Of a stretch of 64,000 nucleotides of DNA, positions 8,928 to 16,939 are shown one piece after another. The notes beneath the pieces were generated by a model. That model was not told the origin of the DNA. It made no database searches and worked only from the letters and a program-made list of their open reading frames with translations. This DNA comes from Cytophagales bacterium (GTDB lineage Bacteria; Bacteroidota; Bacteroidia; Cytophagales; 172606-1), in the NCBI GenBank assembly GCA_030446715.1, contig JAUJMU010000005.1:391709-455708 (forward strand). Reading direction: 5' to 3'. The first letter of the stretch is position 1; each line of letters starts with the position of its first letter. The translations under genes were made by a program, and so were the position numbers.

Positions 8928-9153
8928 ATGAAGTGCTGGCCAGATACCTTCCTCATTGAAAAGCAGGTAGACCCCGAAACGGTTTTCGTCCTGGAAGTAG
9001 CAGGGCATTACGTGCCCTTCGGGGTAATACGGGAGTTCGTCGAACATCTGCGAAACCCTGCAAGTGCAGGTAAAGGATAAGCTGATCCGGATTGATTTTC
9101 TGAACGGCGACGTGCTGCACTTCTTCCGCCACCTGGCCTTTGAGTCACCCTAA
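8928..9153 (+). pseudogene. Small hypothetical protein, frameshifted
   Basis: ATG at 8928 gives MKCWPDTFLIEKQVDPETVF and continues to about HYVPFG, then another frame carries on as ICETLQVQVKDKLIRIDFLN and GDVLHFFRHLAFESP to a TAA at 9151. The joined product would be ~75 residues. No family recognised. It lies between the phage-like remnants and the RecE-like nuclease remnant. Low confidence that it was ever a separate gene. Confidence 0.4.
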
Positions 9154-9172
9154 CCTGATCCCACGGGGTAAA

Positions 9173-9739
9173 ATGAACTTATTGCCTTAAACGATTTATC
9201 TCCAACTCAGACCTTTCTGCTTTCAAGCGGAAGCTGCTTGGGAATTGCACAGCCTGCTTATCCCAAAGCATTGGGCCATTGCCTGCATACCCTGCTTCTG
9301 GAACCCGAATTGCTGGGAGAAGTACCACCAGACGTGGACGGGAAGCTGCTCTACCGTTTGCATCAGTCGGTACTGGCCGAAAGCGTTGCCTAGGTTCTCC
9401 CGTAAGGAGAAAGTGCAGCTTTTTACCGACACGGACACGGGCTTAGATTGCAAAAGCAAGTTGGATGTACTGTACCGGCGGCATACCATTCTTGACTTCA
9501 CCTCGACACGCAGTCTCCCGGAGTTCGTTGCGAAGTGTTACGAGTACGATTACGACCGGCAGGCCGCTTTCTACCTGGACGCGGCAGGTGGCAAGCGGTT
9601 CATCTTCGTCGGCATTCAGAAGGTAAAGCCGCACGCCCTTTTTCATTTTGAAGCCACGGCCGCGGATGGTTTTGTCGGATACGGCCGCAGGAAATACAAA
9701 GCCCTGCTGAGGAAATGGAAGGAGGTGCACGGTGCTTAA
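9173..9739 (+). pseudogene. RecE/PDDEXK-type phage exonuclease, frameshifted
   Basis: Fragments in different frames give RFISNSDLSAFKRKL, then GHCLHTLLLEPELLGEV and LLYRLHQSVLAESVA, then KSKLDVLYRRHTILDFTSTR, CYEYDYDRQAAFYLD and KRFIFVGIQKVKPHALFHFE. This is the layout of phage PD-(D/E)XK exonucleases related to RecE, which resect DNA ends for recombination. The catalytic D-x-K motif (usually DLKTT or DFKTT) reads DFTST here, so the lysine is lost. With two or more frame breaks upstream this is a pseudogene. The end overlaps the GTG start of the next gene. Confidence 0.65.
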
Positions 9740-9941
9740 CGTGTTGAAAATCCGGCTCGTCACCCTGAGGGAATACTACGAACAGTACGAAAAAGCCGAG
9801 GACAATCCGCAATTGCAGAATATGATTCTCTGCTCCATGCGCGCTGAATGCGACAGGCTCAACCTTTCGGTGCTCGACTACATCCTCGGGATGCGGGATG
9901 AAAAAGCAGAAAGCACTCCGGAAGCAGCCGGCTGCTTTTGA
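9732..9941 (+). CDS. Hypothetical protein, 69 residues
   Basis: GTG start at 9732, overlapping the end of the nuclease remnant by 8 bases. The sequence (RLVTLREYYEQYEKAEDNPQ, then MRAECDRLNLSVLDYILGM) is soluble and helical. Such overlaps are typical of phage recombination/replication operons. Its 3' end overlaps the zinc-finger gene by 44 bases in another frame. No family recognised. Confidence 0.5.
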   Translation: MLNVLKIRLVTLREYYEQYEKAEDNPQLQNMILCSMRAECDRLNLSVLDYILGMRDEKAESTPEAAGCF

Positions 9942-10188
9942 TAAAGCAACCGGGCAACCAGTAACAGCGGATATACAACAGACTCCGGGAAACGGTTTGC
10001 TTTCCCCTGCTCCTGCTCCTTTCACCGGTACGCCTGCCATTGGTAACGGGGCACCGGCAGAAGCATTTCCCTGCCAGCTTTGCGGGAAAACGTTTGCTAC
10101 CCAGAAAGCTTTATCCGGTCATCAGAAGGGCCACCGCAAGGAAGCCTCAGCAAAGGATCCAATTACGGCAGACGCTCAGGCGGGGTAA
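9898..10188 (+). CDS. Single C2H2 zinc-finger protein
   Basis: 96 residues. Residues 1-55 are low-complexity, Pro/Ala-rich and basic at the start. Residues ~57-80 hold one classical finger: FPCQLCGKTFATQKALSGH followed by QKGH, i.e. C-x2-C-x12-H-x3-H with the conserved Phe and Leu. The ALSGH helix resembles the QALGGH helix of plant single-finger factors more than the Ros/MucR type of proteobacteria. It presumably binds DNA. It is located just upstream of the mobilization genes, so it may regulate transfer. The start is the first ATG of the frame. Confidence 0.75.
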   Translation: MKKQKALRKQPAAFDKATGQPVTADIQQTPGNGLLSPAPAPFTGTPAIGNGAPAEAFPCQLCGKTFATQKALSGHQKGHRKEASAKDPITADAQAG

Positions 10189-10525
10189 CGGGCGTTCCAT
10201 CCCTACACAGGGAGGGTGCCATTTTATTTGCGGTCCCGGTACCATGTACCCACTTCCCGATACCCGATGCCAGCCAGATAGCAGACAGGAAACAGCTTCC
10301 GGAGATTACCCATGATCAGTTTTACCACTGCCCTTCTTGGGAAGCGGGGCGAAAGGGCCGGGGCCGAAGGTCCGGTAACAGGCGCAGAATCGTCGGCAGT
10401 GGGTAGCAAGAAGGAATCGCATTGATAAGGTTAATGCTCTCTTTATCAGCAACATAGTTGCTGGATGTTAATTAACTTTCTGTAAGTGCCTGATCTGCAG
10501 CACCCTTTATAATTAACCCGCTTTT
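10189..10525. other. Intergenic region before mob genes (candidate transfer origin)
   Basis: 337 bases. It holds one small open frame (10312-10425, listed separately), then an A/T-richer stretch (10425-10525) with TGTTAATTAACTTTCTG. In mobilizable Bacteroidota elements oriT usually lies just upstream of the accessory/relaxase pair, so this is where it would be expected. I see no clear inverted repeat that proves it. Confidence 0.3.
10312..10425 (+). CDS. Possible 37-residue peptide upstream of mob genes
   Basis: ATG preceded by a GGAG motif at a reasonable distance, reading MISFTTALLGKRGERAGAEG to a TGA at 10423. Gly/Ala/Ser-rich, no family. It could be the trimmed end of an older gene. Reported because the stretch otherwise lacks genes. 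Confidence 0.3.
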   Translation: MISFTTALLGKRGERAGAEGPVTGAESSAVGSKKESH

Positions 10526-11071
10526 ATGGCTACTGATTCTATTCAAACGAAGACTACCACACCTGCCGCCCGGGCTGATTCATCTGCCCTCACCACCATC
10601 AGCCTGAGTCCTTCCGTTCGTAAGCGGGCAAAGGAGCAGGCTGACGCCTTAAAGGTGCCATTGAAAGAATTCGCGGAGGGCGCCCTGCTGTACTTTATCA
10701 GATACAGGCTGCACCCGGGCCAGATGGAAGCACGGGAAGATGTACCCAAAGAGGTGCACAAACTGCGGAATCAGGTGTTTTCCTTCCTGCAAAAACAGGA
10801 GTCACTTCATCTTTTGCCCGTCGTAAAGGCCGTGTATGCTTTGCAGGGGGAGGTGGAAAAACTACACCAGCAGCAGGAGGCGATCTACCTGCTGCTGTTC
10901 AAAATCAAAACCATTCAGGACATCAGCTTAAGCACGCTTTACCAGCTTTCCGGGGAGGATGAAGAAACCCTTACCGGGATCATTAATCAAAATAAGCAGC
11001 GGTTCCTCGCTGAACTGGAGCAGTTCCGCCAGAAGCTGAAGACGCCGGAGGAAACCGGCTCCCGGCCGTAG
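10526..11071 (+). CDS. Mobilization accessory protein (ribbon-helix-helix-like N-terminus)
   Basis: 181 residues. After a low-complexity head, residues ~25-60 (LTTISLSPSVRKRAKEQADA, then LKEFAEGALLYFI) resemble a ribbon-helix-helix or MobC-type DNA-binding fold: a beta strand followed by two helices. Residues ~75-180 are long helices with coiled-coil character. It is immediately followed (26 bases) by the relaxase gene. In such pairs the small protein binds oriT and positions the relaxase. Assignment rests on gene order and the N-terminal pattern. Confidence 0.65.
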   Translation: MATDSIQTKTTTPAARADSSALTTISLSPSVRKRAKEQADALKVPLKEFAEGALLYFIRYRLHPGQMEAREDVPKEVHKLRNQVFSFLQKQESLHLLPVVKAVYALQGEVEKLHQQQEAIYLLLFKIKTIQDISLSTLYQLSGEDEETLTGIINQNKQRFLAELEQFRQKLKTPEETGSRP

Positions 11072-11097
11072 CAACATCTACCTTCACTAGTAACGGA

Positions 11098-12213
11098 ATG
11101 ATTACGAAGATATCCAGGCCGTCCGGAAGCGGAAAAATCGTGTATGATAACAAGGGCAGCGCCCAACGGCTGGTGAATTACCTGGCCCATGAGGCAAAAC
11201 CGCAGGGAAAGGAGGTAATCTATTTCAACCAGACCCGGAGCAACATTACGGCTCAGGAAGTGGCAGAGCGTATAGACGGTAACCGGAAAGGGCTACGCAG
11301 GGAGGATGCAAAGTTTTACTCCTTAATCATCAGTCCTTCCGCTGAGGAGTTAGGACACATCGGCAATGACCCGGAAAAGTTAAAAGCCTACACCCGGCAG
11401 GTGATGGAGAATTATGCCCGGAATTTTAAACTCAGGGATGGCCGGGAGCTGAAGAGTGAAGACCTGGTCTGGTACGCTACCTTTCATCAGGGGCGGGAAT
11501 ACAACGGCTTTGACAAGGCAGTACGGGAAGGCGGAGTGAAAGCTGGAGCCGCCAAGCCCGGTTTGCAGACGCATATCCACGTAGTGGTTTCCCGCCGGGA
11601 TGTGAGCCAGAAAATCAGCCTTACCCCTACCGGGCGGAAGGAACGCTTTTCCATCCAGGACTGGCAAAAGCAGAATGCAGAAAGCTTCAGGCTCATGTTC
11701 GGCTACGAAAAGCAGACTTACTTCGACAAATCGGTAGCAAAGGAGCAGAACTTGCGGAATCGACTGGAGAAGCTATCCGAAGCCAATGGGTTGATTCCTG
11801 CTTACTTTGATACCGGGCGGATTGTAAAGCTGGCCAGGGAGCAGGAGTTCAGCTGGAAGTTCTACCGCAATTTACGGGAGGTTGAATACACTTTAAAGCA
11901 GGGTGTCCGGCCGCCCGACCCGTACGGGCGGCTCTTTTCGCAATCAGCGGAACCAAGTCCCAAAAGGAAATCCCTCGGGCAAGAAACTCCCTCCGTTAAC
12001 CGGGCTGCGGCAAAAGCACAGTCTGTAGAGCAAAGCCAATCCATAAGCGACAAGAAAGCCGGAAAACAGACCCAAGGATTGGATGCGAAAGCAGAAAAGC
12101 AGCCGCCTGAGCATCAGGTCCAGAGGAGCGGGCTGTTTCAGTTCTTCAGCAAGATGGCCCATGCAGCTACCATTTCCGGGCGTGAAGAGTCCTGGGGGTA
12201 TCCGTTACTTTGA
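11098..12213 (+). CDS. Conjugative relaxase, HUH type (Bacteroidota family)
   Basis: 371 residues. The N-terminal ~240 residues form the relaxase domain: KIVYDNKGSAQRLVNYLAHE near residue 15 supplies the candidate tyrosine region, and QTHIHVVVSRRD (His159, His161) is the HxH metal motif. The enzyme nicks oriT, stays covalently bound to the DNA 5' end and pilots the strand into the recipient. It belongs to the short relaxases next to small accessory proteins in mobilizable Bacteroidota elements (DUF5712-like, from memory). The C-terminal ~100 residues are low-complexity, and the last ~20 (after FFSKMAHAA) look like a changed frame, so the tail may be altered. No coupling protein follows. Confidence 0.8.
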   Translation: MITKISRPSGSGKIVYDNKGSAQRLVNYLAHEAKPQGKEVIYFNQTRSNITAQEVAERIDGNRKGLRREDAKFYSLIISPSAEELGHIGNDPEKLKAYTRQVMENYARNFKLRDGRELKSEDLVWYATFHQGREYNGFDKAVREGGVKAGAAKPGLQTHIHVVVSRRDVSQKISLTPTGRKERFSIQDWQKQNAESFRLMFGYEKQTYFDKSVAKEQNLRNRLEKLSEANGLIPAYFDTGRIVKLAREQEFSWKFYRNLREVEYTLKQGVRPPDPYGRLFSQSAEPSPKRKSLGQETPSVNRAAAKAQSVEQSQSISDKKAGKQTQGLDAKAEKQPPEHQVQRSGLFQFFSKMAHAATISGREESWGYPLL

Positions 12214-12379
12214 CTTGTATAACGAGTTTTTGATACTGCTGGCCAACACAGGATGCAAAAACGTAGAGAGCAGGAGAAGGGGCACATAAAACGGTCCATT
12301 CCTGCATTACCTTTCCGGGAGGCAGGACCTTTTACAAGCTTCAATATAAAGTCTCCAGGTAGTCCGAGGAGAGAAGTCA

Positions 12380-12810
12380 CTACGAGGTTGGTCCAATCAC
12401 CTTTAACAACTTCTCAGCCGTCAAGGGCTTGTCAAGATACGCCTTCACCTGCCCGTACGCACTGGCCCGCTGTTTGTCCTAGGCATGAGAAGAGGTAGTC
12501 AGCATTACAATAAGGGTAGCTGAAGCCGCATGGCAAGCCGTGTTGACGTAGTGTCCAGAAACTCAAAGCCATACATGCCAGTCATGTTGATACCGGGCAG
12601 AATCAGGTCAGGGCAGTTTTCCTCATCCCCCTGCCCGTTGATGCATTTTACTTTGAGAAAGTTCAGACCTTCACCGGCGCTTTGCACAGGGTTAATCTCC
12701 TGCGCTATCTGCATATCTTCCAAGGTCATACGGGCTAAGAAGAGGCTGGCGGGGTCGTCATCAATGATGAGGATCTGCCGGTACTGGTGTGTCCTTTGAA
12801 TCATAAACAA
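12380..12810 (-). pseudogene. Single-domain response regulator, degenerate
   Basis: The minus-strand frame from 12810 reads QILIIDDDPASLFLARMTLE and ends in a wrong frame after FEFLD. A second frame resumes as VKAYLDKPLTAEKLLKVIGP to a stop at 12380. The phospho-acceptor block, PDLILLDINMPGMDGF in the intact paralog at 26258-26671, reads PDLILPGINMTGMYGF here: the receiver Asp is Gly and the following Pro and Asp are also lost. It cannot be phosphorylated in the normal way and is frameshifted as well. Its upstream DNA resembles that of the 26 kb paralog, including CCAAAAGGTTTAAAAA, so the two arose by segmental duplication. Confidence 0.8.
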
Positions 12811-13113
12811 ATAACCGGGCGCTGGTCTGCCTCCGGATAATTCCCGTACGGCCCTTTCGCCAAAAGGTTTAAAAACATGCCATTTTACGCGTTACCGCCC
12901 CAGGCGCCGGTGGATCCGCTACACCCGCATGGCCGGGAACTGATTCCCGCGTGAGATACGGAAACCAGGCTGGTTGAGGGTGCCGGCAATGGTCAGCCAG
13001 GTAAGTCCACGCTGCCGGTAAAATCCTGTCCCTTATTCTGCCTAACTTGGGTACTTGTTGCGCCCGATGCCGGTTTTCGTCCCTTTCATTACGCAAAGAC
13101 CTTATTTTACCTG
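12811..13113. other. Divergent intergenic region
   Basis: 303 bases between the broken response regulator (minus) and the first large kinase (plus). The part next to the regulator is shared with the region upstream of the 26 kb paralog. No terminator or gene seen. Confidence 0.5.
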
Positions 13114-15828
13114 ATGCCATTACGTAATCCCGTTGCCCCGGAAGTACTCCGTGCCTTTGAAACCGTTCCGGATCTGTATCTGATCCTTTCAGCGGACCTG
13201 ATTATCCTTACTGCCAGTGATGCCTACCTGAAAGCTACCCTCACGGAACGGGAAGCCATTGTTGGAAAACCCCTTTTTGAGGCCTTTCCCGATAACCCGC
13301 AAACCCCTCAGGCCGATGGTACGAGCAATCTGAATGCCTCCCTTGAGCAGGCACTCTCCACCCGGACCCCCCACCGGATGGCCCTGCAGCGCTACGATGT
13401 ACCCCGGCCGGCATCTTCAGGCGGTGGCTTTGAGGAGAAATACTGGTCTCCGCTCAATACCCCCGTACTGAACGGGGAGGGGGAAGTGGCTTACCTGATT
13501 CACCGGGTAGAGGATGTAACCGAAAGCGTAAAAGCGCAGGCTCATCTCAAAACCCTCCGTGAGCAGCAGACCCTGGATCAGGAACAGATTGCCGGTCAGC
13601 GTAACCTGCTGGAAGCCCTCATCGAGCAGGCCCCGGTGGGCATTGGTTTTTTTGAGGGCCCCCGCCAGTTGGTAAGCCGGGCCAATCCCCTCATATGCGC
13701 CATGTGGGGACATGCCCCGGAAGCGGTACTGAACCGTCCCTTGCTGGAGGGAGTGCCGGAGCTGGAAGGGCAGGGGTTTGATGTACTGATCGGGGAGGTA
13801 TTTACGACCGGAGTGCCCTGGGTGGGCAGGGAAACCCCGGCAAGGCTCCTGCGCAACGGTAAACCGGAAACCTCCTATTACAATTTTGTCTTCCAGCCCG
13901 TCTATGACGGGCAGGGCAGAATCACGGGGGTACTCGATGTGGTTACCGAGGTCACTGACCTTGTCACGGCCCGCCGGCAGGTACAGCAACTCAACGGAGA
14001 ACTGGTCGCGGCCAACGGGGAGCTGCAGGCCGCGAATGAAGAGATCCTTGCTACCAATGAGGAACTGACCGCGACCAATGAAGAACTGAAAGCCACCATT
14101 GAAGAACTCCATCTGGCAAAGGAGGCTCTGGAGGAAATAAATACTGACCTGGAAGCCCGCGTCCGGGAGAGAACCCGGCAGGTGGAAGCGGCCATTGCCG
14201 AAGCCCGGGCGCAGCGGGCCGAACTGCAGCGCATATTTGAGCAGGCGCCGGTGGCTATTGCCACCTACCGGGGGCCGCACCTTATCATTGAGTCAGCTAA
14301 CCAGGCCATCGGCAGGCTGTGGGGCCGGCCGGTGGCCCCGCTCCTGGGCCGTCCCCTGTTCGAGGCGCTGCCCGATGCGCGGGGGCAGGGCTTCGAGGAG
14401 CTGTTCGCCGACCTCTTCAGCAGCGGCGTGGCCCGCTCGTTTCTGGAAACACCCGTGACTATGGTCCAAAAGCCGGGCGGGGAGCCAACCCCGGGCTACT
14501 ACAACTTCACCTACCAGCCCCTGCCGGAGACACCCGGCCAGCCGGCGGGTCTTATCGCCGTGGGCATCGACGTGACCGGGCAGGTACTCGCCCGACAGGA
14601 GGCTGAGGCCCTGCAGGCGGAACTGCTGGCCGCTGCCCGGCGCCAGAGTCAGGAGCGGGAGGCCTTCCACCAGATATTTGAGCAGACCCCCGCCCTGATT
14701 GCCCTGCTGCGGAATCCCGGCCACCGCTTCCAGTACGTTAACCCCGCTTACCAGCGCCTGTTTGCGGGCCGCCGGCTCGTGGGGCTGGATATGGCGGAGG
14801 CAGTGCCTGAAGTACGCGAACAGGGCTTCGTGGCGCTGCTGGACCAGGTCTACCGGACCGGCGAAACGTACTTCGGGAATGAGCACCGGTTTGTGGTGCC
14901 CGCCCACCAGGGTCACCCTTCCCGCGAAGCCTACTTTGATTTCACTTACCAGGCCTACCGGGAAAACGGACAGACGGCAGGCATCTCCATTTTTGCCTAC
15001 GAAGTGACCGAGCAGGTGCTGGCCCGCCAGAAAGTGCAGCAACTCAACGGGGAACTGGCCGCAATCAATGAAGAACTGGCCGCTGCCAACGAGGAAATAC
15101 AGGCCTCCAATGAGGAATTAGCCGGATCCAACGGGCAACTCCTGCGCACGAATGCGGACCTTGACAACTTTATTTACACGGCCTCCCATGACCTGAAAGC
15201 GCCCATCTCCAACATTGAGGGGCTGCTGCAGGCATTGCTGCGTAGTCTTTCACCCCAGAGTCTGGCCTCGGAGCGGGTGCAGGCCATTACGGGGATGATG
15301 CAGGCCTCAGTGGAACGCTTCAGGAAAACCATTGCCAGTCTGACGGAAATAGTCAGGCTGCAGAAGGAAAACAGTCAGCCGGCAACCGAGGTGAACCTTC
15401 CGGAAGTAATCCGGGAAGTGCTGCTGGATTTAGAGCCGGTGATCGGAACTACGGGAGCCCGGGTGGATACGGACGTAACAAGTTGTCCGGCTGTCCGCTT
15501 TTCGGAGAAGAACCTGCGCAGTGTGATCTACAACCTTGTCTCCAACGCGGTCAAGTACCGTTCCCCGGAGCGGCCGCCACGGGTGCGGATTGATTGCCGG
15601 ACTACGCCCGACTGCCACGTGCTGACCGTCACAGACAACGGACTGGGCCTGACAGCCGGCCAGCTGGAAAAGCTCTTTACCATTTTCAAACGTTTTCATG
15701 CCCACGTGGAAGGCTCGGGCATAGGCCTGTACATGATCAGAAAGATGGTCGAAAATGCCGGCGGCAGGATTCAGGTGGAAAGCAGGGTGGATGAGGGCAC
15801 TGTCTTTAGCGTCTTCTTTCCCCGCTGA
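13114..15828 (+). CDS. Hybrid-free sensor histidine kinase with four PAS domains
   Basis: 904 residues, cytoplasmic (no membrane segment). Four PAS_4-type domains at about residues 14-135, 165-290, 370-500 and 515-645, the last three sharing the FEQxPxxI and YNFxYQP signatures. Asn-Glu-Glu-rich coiled coils (AANEEL, ATNEEL repeats) link PAS2 to PAS3 and lead into the kinase. HisKA has His692 in TASHDLKAPISNIEG. The ATPase domain has N-box NLVSNAVKYRS, G1 DNGLGL and G2 GSGIGLYMI. It autophosphorylates and passes phosphate to a receiver; no receiver is fused, but a response regulator gene (now broken) follows 55 bases downstream. Ligands unknown. Start ATG at 13114 follows an A/T-rich stretch. 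Confidence 0.9.
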   Translation: MPLRNPVAPEVLRAFETVPDLYLILSADLIILTASDAYLKATLTEREAIVGKPLFEAFPDNPQTPQADGTSNLNASLEQALSTRTPHRMALQRYDVPRPASSGGGFEEKYWSPLNTPVLNGEGEVAYLIHRVEDVTESVKAQAHLKTLREQQTLDQEQIAGQRNLLEALIEQAPVGIGFFEGPRQLVSRANPLICAMWGHAPEAVLNRPLLEGVPELEGQGFDVLIGEVFTTGVPWVGRETPARLLRNGKPETSYYNFVFQPVYDGQGRITGVLDVVTEVTDLVTARRQVQQLNGELVAANGELQAANEEILATNEELTATNEELKATIEELHLAKEALEEINTDLEARVRERTRQVEAAIAEARAQRAELQRIFEQAPVAIATYRGPHLIIESANQAIGRLWGRPVAPLLGRPLFEALPDARGQGFEELFADLFSSGVARSFLETPVTMVQKPGGEPTPGYYNFTYQPLPETPGQPAGLIAVGIDVTGQVLARQEAEALQAELLAAARRQSQEREAFHQIFEQTPALIALLRNPGHRFQYVNPAYQRLFAGRRLVGLDMAEAVPEVREQGFVALLDQVYRTGETYFGNEHRFVVPAHQGHPSREAYFDFTYQAYRENGQTAGISIFAYEVTEQVLARQKVQQLNGELAAINEELAAANEEIQASNEELAGSNGQLLRTNADLDNFIYTASHDLKAPISNIEGLLQALLRSLSPQSLASERVQAITGMMQASVERFRKTIASLTEIVRLQKENSQPATEVNLPEVIREVLLDLEPVIGTTGARVDTDVTSCPAVRFSEKNLRSVIYNLVSNAVKYRSPERPPRVRIDCRTTPDCHVLTVTDNGLGLTAGQLEKLFTIFKRFHAHVEGSGIGLYMIRKMVENAGGRIQVESRVDEGTVFSVFFPR

Positions 15829-15883
15829 GTTGACCGTAAAATGGCCCCTTGTCTGTATCTTTCAAATACAATTCCTGCCCGCA

Positions 15884-16326
15884 ATGGAAAAAATCAAGTG
15901 CACCCTTCTGGTCGATGATGATCAGACTACCAACTTTGTGAATCAGATGCTCCTGGAGGACCTCCAGGTAAGCGAAGAAGTGCTCACGGCGCATAAGGGT
16001 AAGGAAGCCTTGGAACTCATTAACCGGCAATGTGAGAATGGGTGCTGTACGGAACTGATTCTGCTCGATATCAATATACCGGTGATGAATGGGTTTGAGT
16101 GTCTTAAGGCGTTTTAAAATTTGGAATTTGCTCATAACCAATCGGTCGCGACACGAACCACGGGCTTCAGGCCCGGATCCGTCTGATGCTGACTACTTCG
16201 ATGAATCCGGGAGATATGACCCGGCTGGGGGAGTTTCATACGCAAGGATTATTGAACAGATCCCTAACCCCGGAAATGGTGCAGCTGCTGCTCAGGCAGC
16301 ACTTCAACCGGGAACTGCCGGGTTAG
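15884..16326 (+). pseudogene. Single-domain response regulator interrupted by REP-like insert
   Basis: MEKIKCTLLVDDDQTTNFVN through ELILLDINIPVMNGFECLKA is the N-terminal receiver half, with the acidic triad and the acceptor Asp present. A TAA at 16115 follows, then in the same frame NLEFAHNQSV. About 38 bases that include a 30-bp REP-like palindrome (16153-16182) come next. The frame then resumes as MLTTSMNPGDMTRLGEF and LTPEMVQLLLRQHF to a TAG at 16324. The conserved lysine region reads LNRSLTPE instead of LNKPLTPE. So the gene has a nonsense codon, an insertion and loss of the signalling lysine. It lies 55 bases after the four-PAS kinase and was probably its partner. Confidence 0.85.
16153..16182. 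repeat. 30-bp REP-like palindrome inserted in a response regulator
   Basis: Starts ACGAACCACGGGCTT and ends CAGGCCCGGATCCGT. Same length, same GGATCC end and same bulged pairing as the copies at 5094 and 5746. Flanking receiver codons are separated by only ~38 bases, so the element arrived as a small discrete insert. Confidence 0.75.
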
Positions 16327-16610
16327 CTTCCATCCAAAGCAGTAAGGAGCGACCAATCAATCCGTTAATCCATCGTAAAATACTTTTACAACGTCCCCTC
16401 AACAACTATTATGAGGCTAATATAGACTTTGTCCCGAGAATAGATGCTGTTTTAGGGAGATACCTATGTAAAAGTGGATAACGTAAAACAGGTTACTGAT
16501 CAATGGCTCCCGGCAGATTAAATGGGGTTAATAGAACATTTATCTGTTTGCAATATCTAATTTTAAAATCGATCTTTAAGGATGAGTATTTTTAAATCTG
16601 AAGGGTGGTA
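16327..16610. other. Gene-free interval before the recombinase remnant
   Basis: 284 bases, increasingly A/T-rich toward 16550. No open frame, repeat or terminator I can support. Confidence 0.5.
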
Positions 16611-16790
16611 ATCGGTTACGCGCTGGTTTCCGTAGACGAGCAAAACGAACCCCTTCAGCTAGACGCCCTGAGGCAATATGGTTGTGAGTGAATTTTCGAA
16701 GAAAGAGTGCCTGGTACGTCTAAACAGTGCCCGCAATTTGAGCAACTCATGCTTAGTCTGGGGAGGGACGTTCCATCTGCCAGATCATGA
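16611..16790 (+). pseudogene. Serine recombinase (resolvase/invertase) N-terminal remnant
   Basis: One frame reads IGYALVSVDEQNEPLQLDAL, then RQYGCE, a stop, IFEERVPGTSK and FEQLMLSLGRD. This matches the resolvase N-terminus (IGYARVSTDEQNLxLQxDAL) and keeps the catalytic-serine position in LVSVDEQ, but the conserved Arg before VS is Leu. It has an internal stop and no recognisable continuation after ~60 codons. It lies 150 bases upstream of kaiC, so it may mark an old integration edge of the Kai cluster. Confidence 0.65.
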
Positions 16791-16939
16791 AAGCCTTTCA
16801 GATTCTTTCCACCGCTACGGTTTACAAGATCCTCACCCCCTTTCAGGTTCCCATCACGCCATACCATAAATCCACATTGCCCCAGGAGCAATAGCGGCCC
16901 AGGCTGGTCTGCTATTTTTTAAATTCTTGATTCTTATCC

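Noticed and set aside
8847-9047. 66-residue minus-strand frame (MFDELPYYPEGHVM)
   Set aside because: The plus strand reads as protein across the same stretch and continues to a natural stop at 9151 after one shift; the minus frame ends in the GC hairpin.
10425-10525. oriT upstream of the relaxase genes
   Set aside because: The position is right, but no clear inverted repeat plus nic-like site could be identified by eye.
13417-15042. Long minus-strand frames opposite the four-PAS kinase
   Set aside because: Same reason: high-GC coding DNA leaves the complement open. The sense strand carries clear kinase motifs.
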